A stretch of 64,000 nucleotides of DNA from contig CATXCB010000009.1 of the NCBI GenBank assembly GCA_958366705.1, forward strand, positions 28,667-92,666, read 5' to 3'. Origin of the DNA: an uncultured bacterium. Its GTDB lineage: Bacteria > Cyanobacteriota > Vampirovibrionia > Gastranaerophilales > Gastranaerophilaceae. How positions within the stretch are numbered: the stretch's first letter is position 1; each line of letters starts with the position of its first letter. Shown here in pieces: positions 54,057 through 64,000 of the stretch. The notes beneath the pieces are model-generated. The model saw nothing but the letters and a program-made list of their open reading frames with translations. It was not told the origin of the DNA and made no database searches. The position numbers were made by a program, and so were the translations under genes.

Positions 54057-57000
54057 TTAAAAATAAATTTTAAGTATAACTGTAGTGCTTTCGTCATTTC
54101 CTACACTATGAGGGGCTTTAAGGACTCTTAAGGTTTGGTTAACAGTTTGTAACACAATATTATCTATCTGATTGGAACCGCTTGATAATAAGATTTTTGC
54201 ATCTTTAAATGTACCATCTTTAGCAAAAGTAATAGTTACTCTTACTTGATCTGAGTACGCATAATCTGTTGCAAGAAGCAGATCGCTGTTTAAAGATAAT
54301 TTTAAACTTTTGCCGGCTGCTTGGAAGTATTGTTTAAATTGCTCGTTGTATGAAATATAATCAGGAACTTCCCACGTTAGTTTGTTAATTTCAAGGAAGG
54401 AGGTTGCTGACATTACTTTTTTCTGCTGGACTGGTTGTTGAACTGTTGTCGGTTGTTGCGAAGTTACTGTAGGTTTTTGTTTTGCAGGTTTAGCTGCAGG
54501 AAGAGCAGGTGTATTGTTTGTGCTATCCATGTTTACAACATTATCTGGATTCACATTTAGTGTGTTTACATCTGCAACTCCATTATCAGAATTTGTAGGA
54601 ATTGGTTCATCTGTAATTGGCTGCGGGGTGTCATCAGCTGGTTTATTCAGCATTTTTGATACTGAAAATCCAATTATGCCTACAATTGCTATAGCAAGAA
54701 CAACTCCGATGATACCTAGTCCCATACCCATGCCAATCCTAGCTCCTCCTCTATTGGCGGAGCCTAATCTGCCCGGATTTAGTAATAATGCTGAACCAGG
54801 TACCGAGTTGTCTTCATCGTAAATGCTTTCGAGCTGTTCCGGTCCGTCCAGCTGAGGTTGTTCATTGTTGTTGATATCTATCGGAATTTCTCCCGGTTTA
54901 AAGTTCATATCACTAATTGCAATAGAGTTTTCTGTTACTGCAAAGACTTTTGCGTTGTTTGGTTCAGGTTCGGTTATAAATTCTTCAGGTGATAATTCTT
55001 CCAGTATATTATCCGGTTCAATTGTTTCAACATCCGCCGGTGCAGGAATTTCAGCATCCGGAATGTTGTCATAGTTTGTATCATTTAACCAATCCTGATT
55101 ATCAAGTTCTAGAGAATTATTTTTGATAGTATCAGTTTCTTGATTTGTTTCAGTTGTAGAAATTTCGTCCGGTAATTGTATTGGTTCAAAATTTGTTTCC
55201 TCAAGAATTGTGCTATCCGGTAATTCTGTTGTTTCTTCAATGGTAGGTTGAAATTCTTCTGTAGTAGTTTCATTTGAAGTAATATTGTTATCTTTTTCAA
55301 GATTACTGATTACATTGTCAAGCAGCATATCTGGTGATATTTCATCACCGGTATCTATTGCCGCTGTTGAAAATTCTATTGATTCAATATCAGCTTTATT
55401 ATTTGGTTCTATTGTTTCATTAATTATAATATCATTTTCAGGCAAAGGTTCTTCAAACACTGGCTCTGCTAAGCTTTCTGTCTGTTGTATATTTAATGAT
55501 TCATCATTTTCAAGTGAAGGTGTTAGTTCTTCAATTGTTGTTTCTGTAGCTAAATCAAGTTCTTCACCTGAAAGATTTTCGTCAAGTAAAATGTTAGAAT
55601 CGTCTAGTGACATTGTATCTTCAAAATTTTCATCTAGAGAAAATTCTTCCATTACCGGAGTTTCGCCGATGGCATTTGAGGTTTCTTGTGGTGTGTCGTC
55701 TAATAAAGATGTTTCTTCTGGCTGAGTTTCCGGTTCAAAAATTTCGTCAGTGGAGAAACTATCCTCAAGCATTAAATCTGCTTCGATAGATTCATCTATA
55801 GACGGTGAGTATTGTTGTGGGGTATCATCTATAATCAATGTATTGGCTGCAGGTCCAAAGTCAACAAGATGTTCATCGTTATCATTATTAAAGTTTATAT
55901 CTATGTCATCTATTGGAGATGAGCCATCTTCATTTATTGTAAAAGAAGACATGTTTGAAAAATTCATATCTGATAAATGTTTATCAGAATTGTTATTTAG
56001 CAGTTTTTCTTCCAAATCCTCAATAGGTTTTGTAGGAGAATCTATTGTTGATAAATGTTCTAAATCCACAATGCTTTCTGTGCTTTCGTTGAAATCTTCT
56101 GTTTCAATAGATTCCATACTTTCTAAATCTATGGTTTCAGGCACAAAATTTTCTTCTTCGCCTATAGTTTGTTTTGTTTCTACTGTTTTGAATTCAGAAA
56201 GATCTTTTGGTGTATCAAATTGTCCGGAAGCTTCTGCCTGTGCGTCCATTTCAATTTTTGCAGCTGAAAGATCGTAGGCTGCTATGTGTTCAGGAACTTC
56301 TGCCGCATTTGTTGAAATTTGTGAATAGTCAATTTTATTAAGTTCTTCTTGCTGGCTTTCTATATTTTTGTTGATTAATTCGTTAACAATGTCTCCTGAA
56401 ACTCCTGCTAGTTTTATCGCATCTTTTGAAGCGCCTTGCTCAATATTATCGTCATTTGCAGGTGTGGATATTTCTTCGGATTTTTTCAGAGCTTTTTGAA
56501 CCGCATCACCAACTGTTTTTTCTAATGTATTTTCTTCTTGAGGAATATCTTCATCTAGCTGTAATGTTTCAGCTTCTGGAAGAGTTAAATCTTCACTATT
56601 TAATTCTAATTCTTCAAGGGGTTCAATATTTTCTTCGGTCGTTATCAAATCTTCATCTTCCAGCAGAGTTTCTTCTTGTGGGTTTTGAATATCTGAGATG
56701 TTTGTAATGTTTGAGATTTCCGGTTCAGAATCCAAAATATTTTCAGCTTCTGCTTCAGTTTGTTCGGTATCAGCTTTATCTCCGGATAGATTTTCAGCAG
56801 TTTCTGGTTCGGTCAACTCGAAAAAGCTTTCATCTAGCACTAGGTCATCCTGAGCATTTGAAAAATTGATTTCTTCAGGAGTATCAACTGCTAAATTTTC
56901 AATATTTTCTTCACTGCTATCCTTTTGTTCTTCCTGATTATTTTGATGTTCATTATTTTGTTCAGGGGTGTCATGTTCCGTGTCCAAAACTATTGCTGCA

Positions 57001-57722
57001 GATTTAGTCATATCTGTTTTATTTGGGGATAAAGTTGAGCCAACGCTGTATGACAATGTTTCAAAGTTGTCAAATTCCAGAACGCTTTCTCTTAACTCGT
57101 TACTTAATAGCAACAGTTCAATTAATTCTTTTTGCTCAGAATCTGAAATGTTATGGTCAGCCATAGCTATAGACAATTCTCTTCCTCTCAGTATATCATC
57201 TTGTGAAATCCCGCGCGAAGTGTTTCCTGTGAAGTTTTTAATGAATTGTTTTAATGTAGATGGAGCATGCAATCTTTCCTTTTCAAAGAAGTAGTAATCG
57301 TTGTTGCAAAGTTTTAAATTTAGAGAATCCGGTTCAAAGTATCCTAAAAATTCTACATGGCTGAAATCTTTTGCAAGTTTAAGTACAACATAAATGTCAG
57401 GAGTTATTTCCAGCTGGAAATGCGTTTTAGGAATAAATATTTGATTTTCGTCAAAGATGACTCTTACATCAATATGAATATTAGGCAGCAAGATATCTGA
57501 TATATCAATTTTTTCAAGAATTTTGGATATTGAATGCAGGTTGTGAGTGTCAGAGATATCAATTCCCTCGGATGCTAAATATTTCATAACCAGTTCAGCA
57601 CCAAGTGCATTGATGTACGCTCTATTTTTTATCGCGCTGTTGACGAAGCTTCTTGACATAAATTCTGCTTCTGTTTTATTCTCCTGTTCAATATAAATCA
57701 GTGTATCTTGTTTTCCAGCCAT
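54057..57722 (-). CDS. long acidic membrane protein with TonB-like C-terminal domain, 1221 aa
   Basis: Residues 1-250 form a folded cytoplasmic domain of unknown type (I-D-V-R-V-I-F, I-Y-V-V-L-K-L-A-K near 100-140). Residues about 260-985 are a very acidic, low-complexity stretch of E, D, T, S, L and P. One transmembrane helix follows (about 996-1022, G-I-I-G-V-V-L-A-I-A-I-V-G-I-I-G-F), then a P/Q/T-rich periplasmic linker. The C-terminal 95 residues have the TonB-like pattern V-R-V-T-I-T-F-A-K-D-G-T-F with a following S-S-G. Topology with a huge cytoplasmic part is unlike classical TonB. GGAGGAG precedes the ATG. It heads the operon with the sigma factor (31-nt gap) and STAND gene. Anti-sigma or sensor function is possible, not shown. 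Confidence 0.8.
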   Translation of the reverse strand: MAGKQDTLIYIEQENKTEAEFMSRSFVNSAIKNRAYINALGAELVMKYLASEGIDISDTHNLHSISKILEKIDISDILLPNIHIDVRVIFDENQIFIPKTHFQLEITPDIYVVLKLAKDFSHVEFLGYFEPDSLNLKLCNNDYYFFEKERLHAPSTLKQFIKNFTGNTSRGISQDDILRGRELSIAMADHNISDSEQKELIELLLLSNELRESVLEFDNFETLSYSVGSTLSPNKTDMTKSAAIVLDTEHDTPEQNNEHQNNQEEQKDSSEENIENLAVDTPEEINFSNAQDDLVLDESFFELTEPETAENLSGDKADTEQTEAEAENILDSEPEISNITNISDIQNPQEETLLEDEDLITTEENIEPLEELELNSEDLTLPEAETLQLDEDIPQEENTLEKTVGDAVQKALKKSEEISTPANDDNIEQGASKDAIKLAGVSGDIVNELINKNIESQQEELNKIDYSQISTNAAEVPEHIAAYDLSAAKIEMDAQAEASGQFDTPKDLSEFKTVETKQTIGEEENFVPETIDLESMESIETEDFNESTESIVDLEHLSTIDSPTKPIEDLEEKLLNNNSDKHLSDMNFSNMSSFTINEDGSSPIDDIDINFNNDNDEHLVDFGPAANTLIIDDTPQQYSPSIDESIEADLMLEDSFSTDEIFEPETQPEETSLLDDTPQETSNAIGETPVMEEFSLDENFEDTMSLDDSNILLDENLSGEELDLATETTIEELTPSLENDESLNIQQTESLAEPVFEEPLPENDIIINETIEPNNKADIESIEFSTAAIDTGDEISPDMLLDNVISNLEKDNNITSNETTTEEFQPTIEETTELPDSTILEETNFEPIQLPDEISTTETNQETDTIKNNSLELDNQDWLNDTNYDNIPDAEIPAPADVETIEPDNILEELSPEEFITEPEPNNAKVFAVTENSIAISDMNFKPGEIPIDINNNEQPQLDGPEQLESIYDEDNSVPGSALLLNPGRLGSANRGGARIGMGMGLGIIGVVLAIAIVGIIGFSVSKMLNKPADDTPQPITDEPIPTNSDNGVADVNTLNVNPDNVVNMDSTNNTPALPAAKPAKQKPTVTSQQPTTVQQPVQQKKVMSATSFLEINKLTWEVPDYISYNEQFKQYFQAAGKSLKLSLNSDLLLATDYAYSDQVRVTITFAKDGTFKDAKILLSSGSNQIDNIVLQTVNQTLRVLKAPHSVGNDESTTVILKIYF

Positions 57723-57890
57723 TTTACTCTCCTCCTTTACACGTATATAGATGACACGGCAATTGAAAATATTCCAAGTTTTTTGTAAATTTTTGTAACA
57801 ATAGTTTGCAAAATAAAATTAATTGGTCAAAATAAATTTATCAAGTGTTTTATTATTAGTGTGTATAAAAGTGTTAAGGAGGTTTTCCAA

Positions 57891-58259
57891 ATGATGGTTA
57901 GTCCTATTTCAAGTGTTCGTTTTTGTGGTGAGCAGAATAATGTTTCAAGTATTTTAGAAAGACCGGGTAAATTTTCTTCTCCGGTACCGAAAGCTGAGCA
58001 GGCTCCTGTAGAAGAAAAAAAATCTTCTGGTACAGGTAAAAAGGTTGTAGGAACATTAGCAACTTTGGCTGTGGTTGCAGCAACTCTTGCAGCATTACCA
58101 AAAGTTTTCCCTAATGCTATAAAAACTTTATCTCAAGCTGATAAAGAAGCTGCTACATTGATGCAAAAAGTTGGTCATTATGTTGCAACTGCAGGGGAAG
58201 CAATTGCTAAATATACTTATGAACCTGTAGTAAAATTATTCAAAGGTAAATCTGCTTAA
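57891..58259 (+). CDS. small protein with one membrane segment, 122 aa
   Basis: I do not recognise the family. It starts M-M-V-S-P-I-S-S-V-R-F-C-G-E, another N-terminal F-x-G start, then a polar linker. A hydrophobic helix follows (V-V-G-T-L-A-T-L-A-V-V-A-A-T-L-A-A-L-P, about 52-70) and then a helical C-terminal part. AAGGAGG lies before the ATG at 57891. It is divergent from the STAND operon and monocistronic. Confidence 0.7.
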   Translation: MMVSPISSVRFCGEQNNVSSILERPGKFSSPVPKAEQAPVEEKKSSGTGKKVVGTLATLAVVAATLAALPKVFPNAIKTLSQADKEAATLMQKVGHYVATAGEAIAKYTYEPVVKLFKGKSA

Positions 58260-58307
58260 TACTAATTTTATTTAAATAGAGAAAAGCTTTATGAATAATA
58301 TTTAGAT

Positions 58308-58340
58308 AAACAGCTCTATAATTTTTATAGAGCTGTTTTG
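58308..58340 (+). terminator. terminator of the 122-aa gene
   Basis: A 13-bp stem (58308-58320 with 58326-58338), loop ATTTT, then TTG. It lies just before the promoter of the next unit. Confidence 0.8.
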
Positions 58341-58341
58341 C

Positions 58342-58371
58342 TTGACGCTTTTGGAAAATATATGATATAAT
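58342..58371 (+). promoter_or_regulatory. promoter of the phage-tail-like gene pair
   Basis: TTGACG (58342-58347), 18-nt spacer and TATAAT (58366-58371). The leader is about 60 nt and holds the AAAGGA site. Confidence 0.75.
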
Positions 58372-58438
58372 AGGGTGTTAATTTCACTATAGTATCAATT
58401 TTAGCCGAGGAGTTGTTGGAACTGTCAGAAAGGAAAAT

Positions 58439-59029
58439 ATGACATCAAGTGTTCCATACTCATTTGTGCCTGGTGCTAAAGCAAAGGCAGAAGAGGTTAA
58501 TGCAAATTTTATTGCAGTTTTAGACGAAATAGAAAAGTCAAATGTAAAAATTGAGGATCTGAATACTCAAAAATTAAATAAAGATCTGTCAAATATTGAC
58601 GCGGAAGGTCAAAAAGTTTTAGATACAAAAGCTGATAAAACTGAACTTGACGGCAAATGGACGGTGAAATCTGGATATATAGCAAATGATTTAACAATAT
58701 CAACAACTTTTGATAAAACTTTCGATATTTCCTCGCTGCTTCCGGATGATAAAAATATTTATGAAGTTGTAATAAGTGCAATTATAAGAACCGGTATTAA
58801 TATAAATAATTCTCTTGGATTGTATGTAAATACTGCGATTTGTGGTTCAACATATTTGTGTAGAGCAGTAACAAGGACTGCCGGAGCTAATCAAATAGCA
58901 TCCGGTAATTGTACTATCCCTATTGCCGCAGATAGAAAAATAAGGTTTTTTGCAGGTGATGAAACAAATTCTGCTAGTTATAAGAATGGTTGTGCTTTCA
59001 GGATTTCAGGTTATAGAAAGGTTAGGTAA
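58439..59029 (+). CDS. phage tail-fibre-like protein, orphan
   Basis: A 196-residue protein. The opening S-V-P-Y-S-F-V-P-G-A-K-A-K-A-E-E-V-N-A-N-F is the kind found in phage and prophage tail or neck-fibre proteins. A short coiled coil (35-75) and a beta-rich C-terminal domain follow. AAAGGA precedes the ATG. It forms a pair with the next gene (2-nt gap), and no capsid, terminase, integrase or other tail gene is near. It may be a remnant or a domesticated module. Confidence 0.6.
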   Translation: MTSSVPYSFVPGAKAKAEEVNANFIAVLDEIEKSNVKIEDLNTQKLNKDLSNIDAEGQKVLDTKADKTELDGKWTVKSGYIANDLTISTTFDKTFDISSLLPDDKNIYEVVISAIIRTGININNSLGLYVNTAICGSTYLCRAVTRTAGANQIASGNCTIPIAADRKIRFFAGDETNSASYKNGCAFRISGYRKVR

Positions 59030-59031
59030 TT

Positions 59032-59400
59032 ATGTATTATATTTATATTGAAAATAATGAAATTAATGGTGCAGGTCAATGTCGTTGTTTAAATGATGAT
59101 ACTTTAAACATAGAGATTTCTGAAAATTTATACAATGATTTCTGTAATGATCCTTTGAAATATACATATGCAAATAATAGTATTATTGAAAATCCGGATT
59201 ATGAGTTTTTAAAACAAGAAGAAAGTGAGGCTCTCAGAATAGAACAGATAAAATTGGAATTAAATGATATTGATTCTAAAAGGATTCGCGCAGTTTGCGA
59301 AAACGAAGTGAAAGATTCTGCAACAGGAAAAACATGGCTTGAGTATTATAATACAAGGGCGTCTGAGCTTCGTGCAGAGTTAAATTCTTTACAGGAATAA
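59032..59400 (+). CDS. small protein with tail-assembly-like C-terminus
   Basis: A 122-residue partner of the preceding gene. The C-terminal half (L-E-L-N-D-I-D-S-K-R-I-R-A-V then L-E-Y-Y-N-T-R-A-S-E-L-R) has the helix pattern seen in small phage tail-fibre assembly or virion-associated proteins. The N-terminal half is beta-type. There is no separate ribosome site beyond AAAGG near the end of the former gene, so the two are coupled. The assignment is tentative. Confidence 0.55.
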   Translation: MYYIYIENNEINGAGQCRCLNDDTLNIEISENLYNDFCNDPLKYTYANNSIIENPDYEFLKQEESEALRIEQIKLELNDIDSKRIRAVCENEVKDSATGKTWLEYYNTRASELRAELNSLQE

Positions 59401-59420
59401 TAAAAATATATAAGCTCTTT

Positions 59421-59458
59421 GCAGGTTGTACTTCGAATAAAACGAATGTATAACCTGC
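59421..59458 (+). terminator. terminator after the tail-like pair
   Basis: A stem of about 14 bp with a small bulge (59421-59435 with 59443-59458) and a following T-rich stretch, before tyrS. Confidence 0.6.
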
Positions 59459-59505
59459 TTATTTATGTTTTTGATATAATTTAAATAAGTTATAGGAGAA
59501 AGATT

Positions 59506-60729
59506 ATGGAAGAAATAAGAGAAGAATTTATAAAACAGGCACAACATATTGCAAGAAATGCAGAAGTTTTACCGGGCGGGATTGAAGAATTAGCTGCAAA
59601 ATTACAGCATTCAGCTGATACTAATACTCCGTTAAGAATTAAATTAGGTATGGATCCGACAAGACCGGATTTACACTTAGGGCATACTGTTGTGATGAGA
59701 AAATTAAAAGAGTTTCAAGCTTTAGGACATAAAATTGTTCTTTTAGTTGGCGGAGCTACAGCTATGGTAGGTGATCCTTCTGGTAAATCTGAAACAAGAC
59801 CGGCTTTAACTAAAGAGCAGGTTGAAGAAAATGCTAAAACTTATTTTGACCAGATGTCAAAAGTTATAGATGTTACAAAAGCAGAAGTTGTTAATAATGC
59901 CGATTGGCTGCATAAAATGAGTTTTACTGAATTGTTAAAATTATCAGCTCAAGTTACAGTTGCACAAATGATGACAAGAGATGATTTTGCAAAAAGATAT
60001 GCTGATGGTAAACCAATTTCAATTGTAGAATTTTTCTATCCTTTGATGCAAGCATATGATTCTGTTGCAATTGATGCGGATATTGAATTAGGCGGAACAG
60101 ACCAAAGATTTAACACTTTATTGGGTAGAGATATTCAAACAGCATATGGTAAAAAATATCCCCAATTAGTTGTGCTTCTTCCATTGTTAGAAGGTACTGA
60201 TGGTGTGGTTAAAATGTCAAAAACTTATCCTGAACATTGTATATCTTTAACTGATAGTGCAAAAGATATGTTTGGAAAATTGATGAGTATTCCAGATAAT
60301 ATGATTACACGTTATTATAGTTTGTTAACAGATGCAACAAAAGAAGAATTAGAAACTTATGATAAACAAATTGCAGAAGGCTCTGTAAATCCAAGAAATA
60401 TAAAAATGCAATTAGCACATCAAATTACAGAAGAATATCATGGCAAAGAAGGTGCAGATAAGGCTCAGGAAGATTTTATTAATGTAGTTTCAAATAAAGG
60501 GATTCCTGATGATATTCAAGAAGTAAAAGTGGAACAAGGTAAAAATATTCTTGATTTAATTACAGAATTGAAATTTACTGCAAGCCGTGGAGAAGCTAAG
60601 CGTTTAATTCAAGGCGGCGGTGTAAAAATTGATGGTGAAAAAATTACTGACATGTCTTATACCATTTCATTTGAAGATAGTGTAGTATTGCAGGCAGGAA
60701 AACGTAAATTTGCGAAACTAGTAAAATAG
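59506..60729 (+). CDS. tyrS: tyrosyl-tRNA synthetase
   Basis: Class I synthetase that charges tRNA-Tyr. The ATP motif H-L-G-H is at 57-60 (after P-D-L), and K-M-S-K-T is the second signature. The C-terminal S4-type RNA-binding domain (about 340-405) has E-A-K-R-L-I-Q-G-G-G-V-K-I-D-G. Its 407 aa are normal. TAGGAG precedes the ATG. No T-box leader is seen. cysE follows after 13 nt, probably in one operon. Confidence 0.96.
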   Translation: MEEIREEFIKQAQHIARNAEVLPGGIEELAAKLQHSADTNTPLRIKLGMDPTRPDLHLGHTVVMRKLKEFQALGHKIVLLVGGATAMVGDPSGKSETRPALTKEQVEENAKTYFDQMSKVIDVTKAEVVNNADWLHKMSFTELLKLSAQVTVAQMMTRDDFAKRYADGKPISIVEFFYPLMQAYDSVAIDADIELGGTDQRFNTLLGRDIQTAYGKKYPQLVVLLPLLEGTDGVVKMSKTYPEHCISLTDSAKDMFGKLMSIPDNMITRYYSLLTDATKEELETYDKQIAEGSVNPRNIKMQLAHQITEEYHGKEGADKAQEDFINVVSNKGIPDDIQEVKVEQGKNILDLITELKFTASRGEAKRLIQGGGVKIDGEKITDMSYTISFEDSVVLQAGKRKFAKLVK

Positions 60730-60742
60730 ATAGGTAAGAATT

Positions 60743-61390
60743 ATGCTATCAGTTATCAAACGAGGAATTTCTAAGGTAAAAGAAGATATAAAAGTTATCT
60801 ATGACAATGATCCGGCAGCAACGAATTTGCTAGAAGTAATTCTTTGCTATCCCGGTTTGCATGCGATTGTTGCATATAGATTTGCTCATCGTTTGTACAA
60901 GTGGAATATACCATTGATTCCTCGTATAATTTCATATTTAACAAGAATTATTACTGGTATAGAAATTCATCCTGGAGCCAGAATTGGTAGAAGATTTTTT
61001 ATTGACCATGGAGAAGGTGTTGTAATAGGTGCAACTACAATTGTTGGGGATGATGTTTTGATATATCAACAAGTTACACTAGGTGGTACTGGTAAAGAAC
61101 AAGGTAAAAGACACCCAACATTAGGGAATAATGTAATTGTTGGAGCTGGAGCTAAGGTTCTTGGAAATATTACTATAGGTGATTATGTAAGAATTGGAGC
61201 AGGTTCTGTTGTAATAGAAGATGTTCCAGAATATTCTACAGTAGTTGGTATTCCAGGTAGAGTTGTTCATAGAGCAGTTGTAGATAAACAAGGAAACTTG
61301 ATGCACAATAGAATTCCAGATCCTGTAAGATGCGAAATAAATAAATTGAAAGCTGAAGTTGAAATTTTAAAAGAAAAATTTAATAAATAA
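60743..61390 (+). CDS. cysE: serine O-acetyltransferase
   Basis: Makes O-acetylserine from serine and acetyl-CoA, first step of cysteine synthesis. It is a short-type enzyme (215 aa). The N-terminal helical part has Y-P-G-L-H-A-I-V-A-Y-R, followed by the left-handed beta-helix of hexapeptide repeats (I-E-I-H-P-G-A-R-I-G to V-R-I-G-A-G-S-V-V). The catalytic-region histidines are in F-I-D-H-G-E-G and G-T-G-K-x-x-G-K-R-H-P. GGTAAG lies before the ATG. Confidence 0.94.
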   Translation: MLSVIKRGISKVKEDIKVIYDNDPAATNLLEVILCYPGLHAIVAYRFAHRLYKWNIPLIPRIISYLTRIITGIEIHPGARIGRRFFIDHGEGVVIGATTIVGDDVLIYQQVTLGGTGKEQGKRHPTLGNNVIVGAGAKVLGNITIGDYVRIGAGSVVIEDVPEYSTVVGIPGRVVHRAVVDKQGNLMHNRIPDPVRCEINKLKAEVEILKEKFNK

Positions 61391-61415
61391 ACTTTATATT
61401 TTAATTTTTTATATT

Positions 61416-61454
61416 AAAAAGGCGGTGAATAAATTATTTATTCACCGCCTTTTA
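61416..61454. terminator. bidirectional terminator, cysE and groEL
   Basis: A perfect 16-bp stem (61418-61433 with 61437-61452), A-run and T-run on opposite sides, between convergent genes. Confidence 0.9.
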
Positions 61455-61486
61455 TGAATCTGTAAGCTAATATGATGCTTTTAGAA

Positions 61487-63151
<1,665 letters not shown>

Positions 63152-63167
63152 TTACAATAACTTTTTA

Positions 63168-63452
63168 TTATTCAATAACTGCTAAAGCATCTTTAATTGA
63201 TAGAATTTTATATTCTACACCATCGACTTTAACATCAGTTCCTGAATATTTAGCATAAAGGATTACATCACCAACTTTAACATCCATTGGTTCTCTTTCC
63301 CCTTTGTCATTTAATTTTCCCATACCTACAGCAACAACTTCGCCTCTTTGAGGTTTTTCTTTTGCGCTATCAGGAATGAAAATTCCGCCTGAAGTTTGTT
63401 CTGTTTCTTCTACAACTTTAATAACAATTCTTTCACCTAATGGTTTAATCAT
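63168..63452 (-). CDS. groS: 10-kDa co-chaperonin GroES
   Basis: Heptameric lid of GroEL. 94 residues: [11 protein letters not shown] at the N-terminus, the mobile loop [12 protein letters not shown] near 16-27, and the roof loop. AAAGGAGAG precedes the ATG. No CIRCE-type inverted repeat (TTAGCACTC-N9-GAGTGCTAA) exists in the 5' region, so HrcA control is not indicated; an AT-rich TTATAC-type -10 region lies near 63475. Confidence 0.97.
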   Translation of the reverse strand: MIKPLGERIVIKVVEETEQTSGGIFIPDSAKEKPQRGEVVAVGMGKLNDKGEREPMDVKVGDVILYAKYSGTDVKVDGVEYKILSIKDALAVIE

Positions 63453-63636
63453 GATAATCTCTCCTTTTTTAGTCTGTATAATCTAACTAACAATATATTT
63501 ATATAACGAATTTTGTATTTTTTATTAAAAGTTAAGGAAAAATTAATAATTACATAAAAATTATTATAAGCAGATGAAATATATATTTATTATTCTATAT
63601 ATAAATTAGGTGAATTTTCATTAAGAATTAGACCTC

Positions 63637-63989
63637 CGCATAGCGAACAATAAATGTTATGCGAAACAACAACAAAAATGAGCATGTCTGAACGGGCAAA
63701 ATTTAGATTACCAATCAAATTTAAAATGATATTAGTGAGTTTGCTCATTTTGAAGTTGAGCATTTACAATTTATTAGTGAGCGTAGCGATGGGAGAGAGT
63801 TTCTTTGTTCCACGTTTCTTTGCGGTCAAAGAAATGTGGTATAAAAGCACAATACGTCAAGTTATACGTTTATTTCAAATGGAGTATGCTGGATAATTAT
63901 TTAAAGTATTCATTTGAGATTATGATTTTCATTAAATAATTTCCTTTTGTTCACTTTTTCTTTTTGATTGCGACGCAAAAAGAAAAAGT
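63637..63989. repeat. repeat-rich intergenic region
   Basis: Several inverted repeats occur without a credible gene: CGCATA/TATGCG (63637-63663), a 10-bp pair at 63675-63684 and 63742-63751, a 13-bp pair with one mismatch at 63810-63822 and 63827-63839, and a perfect 14-bp pair at 63953-63966 and 63976-63989. These look like short dispersed elements. The stretch 63460-63636 is AT-rich promoter-type DNA only. Confidence 0.45.
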
Positions 63990-64000
63990 AGAACCGAAAA

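Noticed and set aside
55285..56277. Long serine-rich frames opposite the acidic membrane protein gene
   Set aside because: Runs of S and L arise from the complement of E/D/T-rich codons; no ribosome site, and they overlap a gene with a strong one.
59401..59505. T-box leader before tyrS
   Set aside because: The hairpin there fits a terminator for the preceding genes; no T-box core or specifier arrangement is seen.
63654..63896. Open frame of 80 codons at the right end
   Set aside because: It has no ribosome site, lies across several inverted repeats, and its composition looks like translated repeat DNA, not a conserved protein.

Overview
The window is about 64 kb of AT-rich bacterial chromosome with mixed-strand operons and short intergenic spaces. 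I saw no rRNA, tRNA, CRISPR array or insertion sequence. Several things together suggest a non-photosynthetic member of the cyanobacterial lineage (Vampirovibrionia/Melainabacteria, Gastranaerophilales-like): the F1 ATPase beta and epsilon genes stand alone as a two-gene unit, as in Cyanobacteria; the cell is of outer-membrane type (TolC, a giant AsmA/TamB-like protein, a TonB-like C-terminus); the metabolism is anaerobic and fermentative (AdhE, ADP-forming acetyl-CoA synthetase, two rubrerythrins); and there are prepilin-like proteins with the F-T-L-A-E-V-L-I-T-L-G signature. The lineage call is inference from gene content.

Layout. 0-7 kb: a cut-off vWA-like protein, reverse rubrerythrin, an orphan TolC, leucyl aminopeptidase, a ten-repeat TPR protein, a rhodanese and a small protein. 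7.2-11 kb: adhE with a Rex/CRP-type operator, flanked by two inverted copies of a 38-nt sequence that each run straight into an intrinsic terminator (possible small RNAs). 11-18.4 kb: a 1035-aa low-complexity protein, thioredoxin, a DEDDh exonuclease, an organophosphate-type transporter and purB. 18.5-24.7 kb: efp-accB-accC, a prepilin/XRE divergent pair, folC with an in-frame insert, and a zinc dehydrogenase. 24.8-33.5 kb: split chromate transporter, atpD-atpC, a second prepilin/XRE pair around a 44-bp perfect palindrome, a uridine-kinase-like protein and aroQ. 34-37.6 kb: a degenerate histidine kinase overlapping an ABC ATPase, a third small HTH gene with a 40-bp palindrome, and rubrerythrin. 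37.7-50.4 kb: the AsmA/TamB-like giant, prmC, bioF-bioG-bioC, a radical SAM protein and the fused ADP-forming acyl-CoA synthetase. 50.5-57.7 kb: a tight three-gene operon of a very long acidic membrane protein with a TonB-like end, a sigma factor, and a triple-zinc-ribbon STAND-type ATPase with helical repeats. 57.9-63.5 kb: a small membrane protein, an orphan phage-tail-like gene pair, tyrS-cysE and groES-groEL.

How the genes fit together. Carbon flow is anaerobic: acetyl-CoA can go to ethanol (AdhE, probably redox-controlled) or to acetate plus ATP (ADP-forming synthetase). Acetyl-CoA carboxylase subunits and biotin genes support fatty acid synthesis. Rubrerythrins and thioredoxin handle oxidative stress. 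The least explained parts are the sigma/STAND/TonB-like operon, the repeated 'prepilin versus XRE regulator' modules with large palindromic operators, the candidate small RNAs, and many genes whose -10 box lies 6-7 nt before the start codon (probable leaderless mRNAs).
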